Shown here one piece after another: positions 9,564 to 10,825 of a stretch of DNA of 10,825 nucleotides; the first letter of the stretch is position 1; each line of letters starts with the position of its first letter. The position numbers and the translations under genes are program-made. Location of the stretch: assembly GCA_008501785.1 (NCBI GenBank), contig QQUD01000207.1, positions 1 through 10,825 on the forward strand, written 5' to 3'. The notes under the pieces are model-generated. The model was given only the letters and a program-made list of their open reading frames with translations, made no database searches and was not told the origin of the DNA. This stretch comes from Chloroflexota bacterium. GTDB taxonomy: Bacteria > Chloroflexota > Anaerolineae > Promineifilales > Promineifilaceae.

Positions 9564-10825
9564 ATGCAAAAATTATCACCTGTCCAGCAAATGAATGCCT
9601 CTGGTATCGGGCTTGCTGGTATTGACGGCGTCTGGTGGCTGCCTGCACAGACACCATTTTTTTTGCCGCCTGCGGTAAACAATGAACTGAATGCATTTGG
9701 TCATGCCGTTTTTGTTTTTCTTGATGCGGTGATGGCGTTATTCCATCACCGCACTGATGATCGCATGCGTCAGTTGCTGATGTACAAAGTGCCGGAACAG
9801 TTGCAGAAATTTGTAGGAAACGGCCGTGTTCTCTCCCTTCGACCTGATTTTCAATTACGGCCGTTTCCATCAGGTCAATACCAACCCGTCGTCACCGAGC
9901 TAGAAATTTGCCCATCCGCACATGGATTTGCTCACGCCATGCAGGCAGGCTACGGATTGAAGACAGATTTGGTGGACAGCTTTGCCCGGTTTTTAAACGG
10001 CCGACCCCTGTTGTTTGTCAGCACAGCCCAGTGGAGCGAATTCCTGTTTGAGCAGCTCTCCTTTTGTCGCGCATTGGCAGAGGTGGGCGCCCAGGGACGT
10101 GTCTTGTTTGATGTGTCTATTGCTACCCTAGCAGATGACGTAAGTCGTGGACAGCGCTGGCAGCCGCCCATATTCGGCATCAAAACAAAACCAGATCATT
10201 GGCATGATGATCTCATTGCCCGCATTCAAGCACACAATTTTGAAAAATATTTATGGAACCCAGAATCTCTAACCCGCCACCCGCCACTCCCCACTCTCCA
10301 CTCTCCACTCTCCACTTGCTGGCCCAAAGAGTTGGCCAATGCCGTTGTATTTCGCTTTGGATATTGTGACTGTTTTGCCCCAGATAAGCTGACCTATTTT
10401 GCCAAATGGCAAGAACGAGGTGCAACACTGCTCAATCCAGCATCATTTATTTGGGATAGCAAGGTGGTGATGGCACTGTTGCAGGAAACGGCCGTTCGCC
10501 AACACCTCCCTCCAGACGTCCTCACAATCCTGGATCGCTGCATTCCCGAAACGGTCCTGCTGCAGACCCCGTACCCAACATCACTTTTGGCAGAAAAAGA
10601 TGCATGGATTATCAAATACGCAGGCTTTGATGGTGACAATCAAGCCTGGGGCGGACGCAGCTTGCAAGTGGGTGCGGCTCATTCTGCCGCAAGTTGGCGG
10701 CAAGTTTTGGATGAGGTTGCCGCGATGCCCTGGCCGGTTGTTGCCCAAAAAGCAGTCCCGTCCGTCCAGGTGGATATTGAATATTTGGATCGTGCAGGAA
10801 ATATGGAAGTCATGAAAAACGGGCA
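9564..10825 (+). CDS. ATP-grasp-like ligase, glutathionylspermidine-synthase type (partial)
   Basis: An open frame from ATG 9564 runs without a stop past the window edge (420 codons here). I do not know the gene, but its plan recalls circularly permuted ATP-grasp ligases such as glutathionylspermidine synthase. VVTELEICPSAHGFAHA (about 111-127) resembles the substrate/metal strand. LNPASFIWDSKVVMALL resembles the NP...NK segment. LPPDVLTILDRCIPETVLL is followed by DAWIIKYAGFDGDNQAWGGRS, comparable to the nucleotide-binding lysine and glycine-rich loop. Family-level alignment is by eye and tentative. Residues 237-251 (RHPPLPTLHSPLS) come from six 7-base repeat units and look like a recent in-frame insertion. 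The gene starts 3 bases after the metallo-hydrolase stop and is likely coupled to it. ACGGCCGT sites lie at 9820, 9857 and 10488. Confidence 0.55.
   Translation, partial: MQKLSPVQQMNASGIGLAGIDGVWWLPAQTPFFLPPAVNNELNAFGHAVFVFLDAVMALFHHRTDDRMRQLLMYKVPEQLQKFVGNGRVLSLRPDFQLRPFPSGQYQPVVTELEICPSAHGFAHAMQAGYGLKTDLVDSFARFLNGRPLLFVSTAQWSEFLFEQLSFCRALAEVGAQGRVLFDVSIATLADDVSRGQRWQPPIFGIKTKPDHWHDDLIARIQAHNFEKYLWNPESLTRHPPLPTLHSPLSTCWPKELANAVVFRFGYCDCFAPDKLTYFAKWQERGATLLNPASFIWDSKVVMALLQETAVRQHLPPDVLTILDRCIPETVLLQTPYPTSLLAEKDAWIIKYAGFDGDNQAWGGRSLQVGAAHSAASWRQVLDEVAAMPWPVVAQKAVPSVQVDIEYLDRAGNMEVMKNG
10274..10315 (-). repeat. in-frame heptanucleotide array inside the ATP-grasp-like gene
   Basis: Six units lie in register: CCGCCAC, CCGCCAC, TCCCCAC, TCTCCAC, TCTCCAC, TCTCCAC. 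On the minus strand the last three are GTGGAGA, identical to units of the array at 2129-2212. The total is 42 bases, a multiple of three, so the reading frame is kept and 14 codons are added. Confidence 0.9.

Larger units (their letters stand above)
691..10494. repeat. dispersed palindrome ACGGCCGT (14 copies)
   Basis: The core CGGCCG with flanking A and T starts at 691, 917, 2042, 4786, 5823, 5878, 6488, 8107, 8308, 8856, 9512, 9821, 9858 and 10489. One-base variants are at 4277, 5527 and 9998. The largest perfect dyad is GGAAACGGCCGTTTCC at 8303-8318. All copies lie in coding sequence of the DUF1638, sox, hydrolase or ATP-grasp-like genes, and none in the accessory genes. Such density resembles highly iterated palindromes (HIP1) of cyanobacteria. 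Confidence 0.88.

Noticed and set aside
9439..9870. 143-codon minus-strand ORF across the hydrolase/ligase boundary
   Set aside because: It spans two real + strand genes, is rich in His, Gln and Arg as shadows often are, and has no motif.

Overview
The window looks like a chromosomal segment of a free-living bacterium, most plausibly a member of the Chloroflexota (Anaerolineae-type). This is inferred from the gene set (DUF1638 beside a heterotetrameric sarcosine oxidase), from scattered four-helix-bundle, GxxExxY and MazEF genes, and from abundant short dispersed repeats. No rRNA or marker gene is present, so the taxonomy is a guess.

Layout. A DUF1638 gene (111-719) is followed by a complete heterotetrameric sarcosine oxidase set in the canonical order soxB (878-2116), soxD (2739-3011), soxA (4119-7016), soxG (7992-8669). 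The four products form the enzyme that demethylates sarcosine to glycine, with H2O2 and 5,10-methylenetetrahydrofolate as the other products. Downstream come a metallo-beta-lactamase-fold hydrolase (8715-9560) and, 3 bp later, a gene running off the window that resembles circularly permuted ATP-grasp / glutathionylspermidine-synthase-type ligases (9564 to beyond 10825). All of these lie on the + strand.

The striking point is that each of the three junctions inside the sox operon holds an unrelated accessory gene together with structured repeats. Between soxB and soxD is a four-helix-bundle (23S rRNA IVP-type) gene between inverted heptanucleotide arrays, followed by a 100-bp MITE-like nested inverted repeat. 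Between soxD and soxA are a double-hairpin repeat, a small orphan ORF and an antisense-oriented RHH/MazF toxin-antitoxin pair. Between soxA and soxG is a two-domain GxxExxY (PD-(D/E)XK-like) gene set between two copies of a long, almost perfect hairpin of about 72 bp. The same heptad repeat type also sits in frame inside the ATP-grasp-like gene.

A second signal runs through the native genes only. The 8-bp palindrome ACGGCCGT occurs 14 times (about 0.17 expected by chance in equal-composition DNA), nearly always inside coding sequence. At most copies the + strand flips from G-rich upstream to C-rich downstream. The accessory genes lack it, which suggests they arrived later than the genome-wide process that spread or maintains the palindrome.
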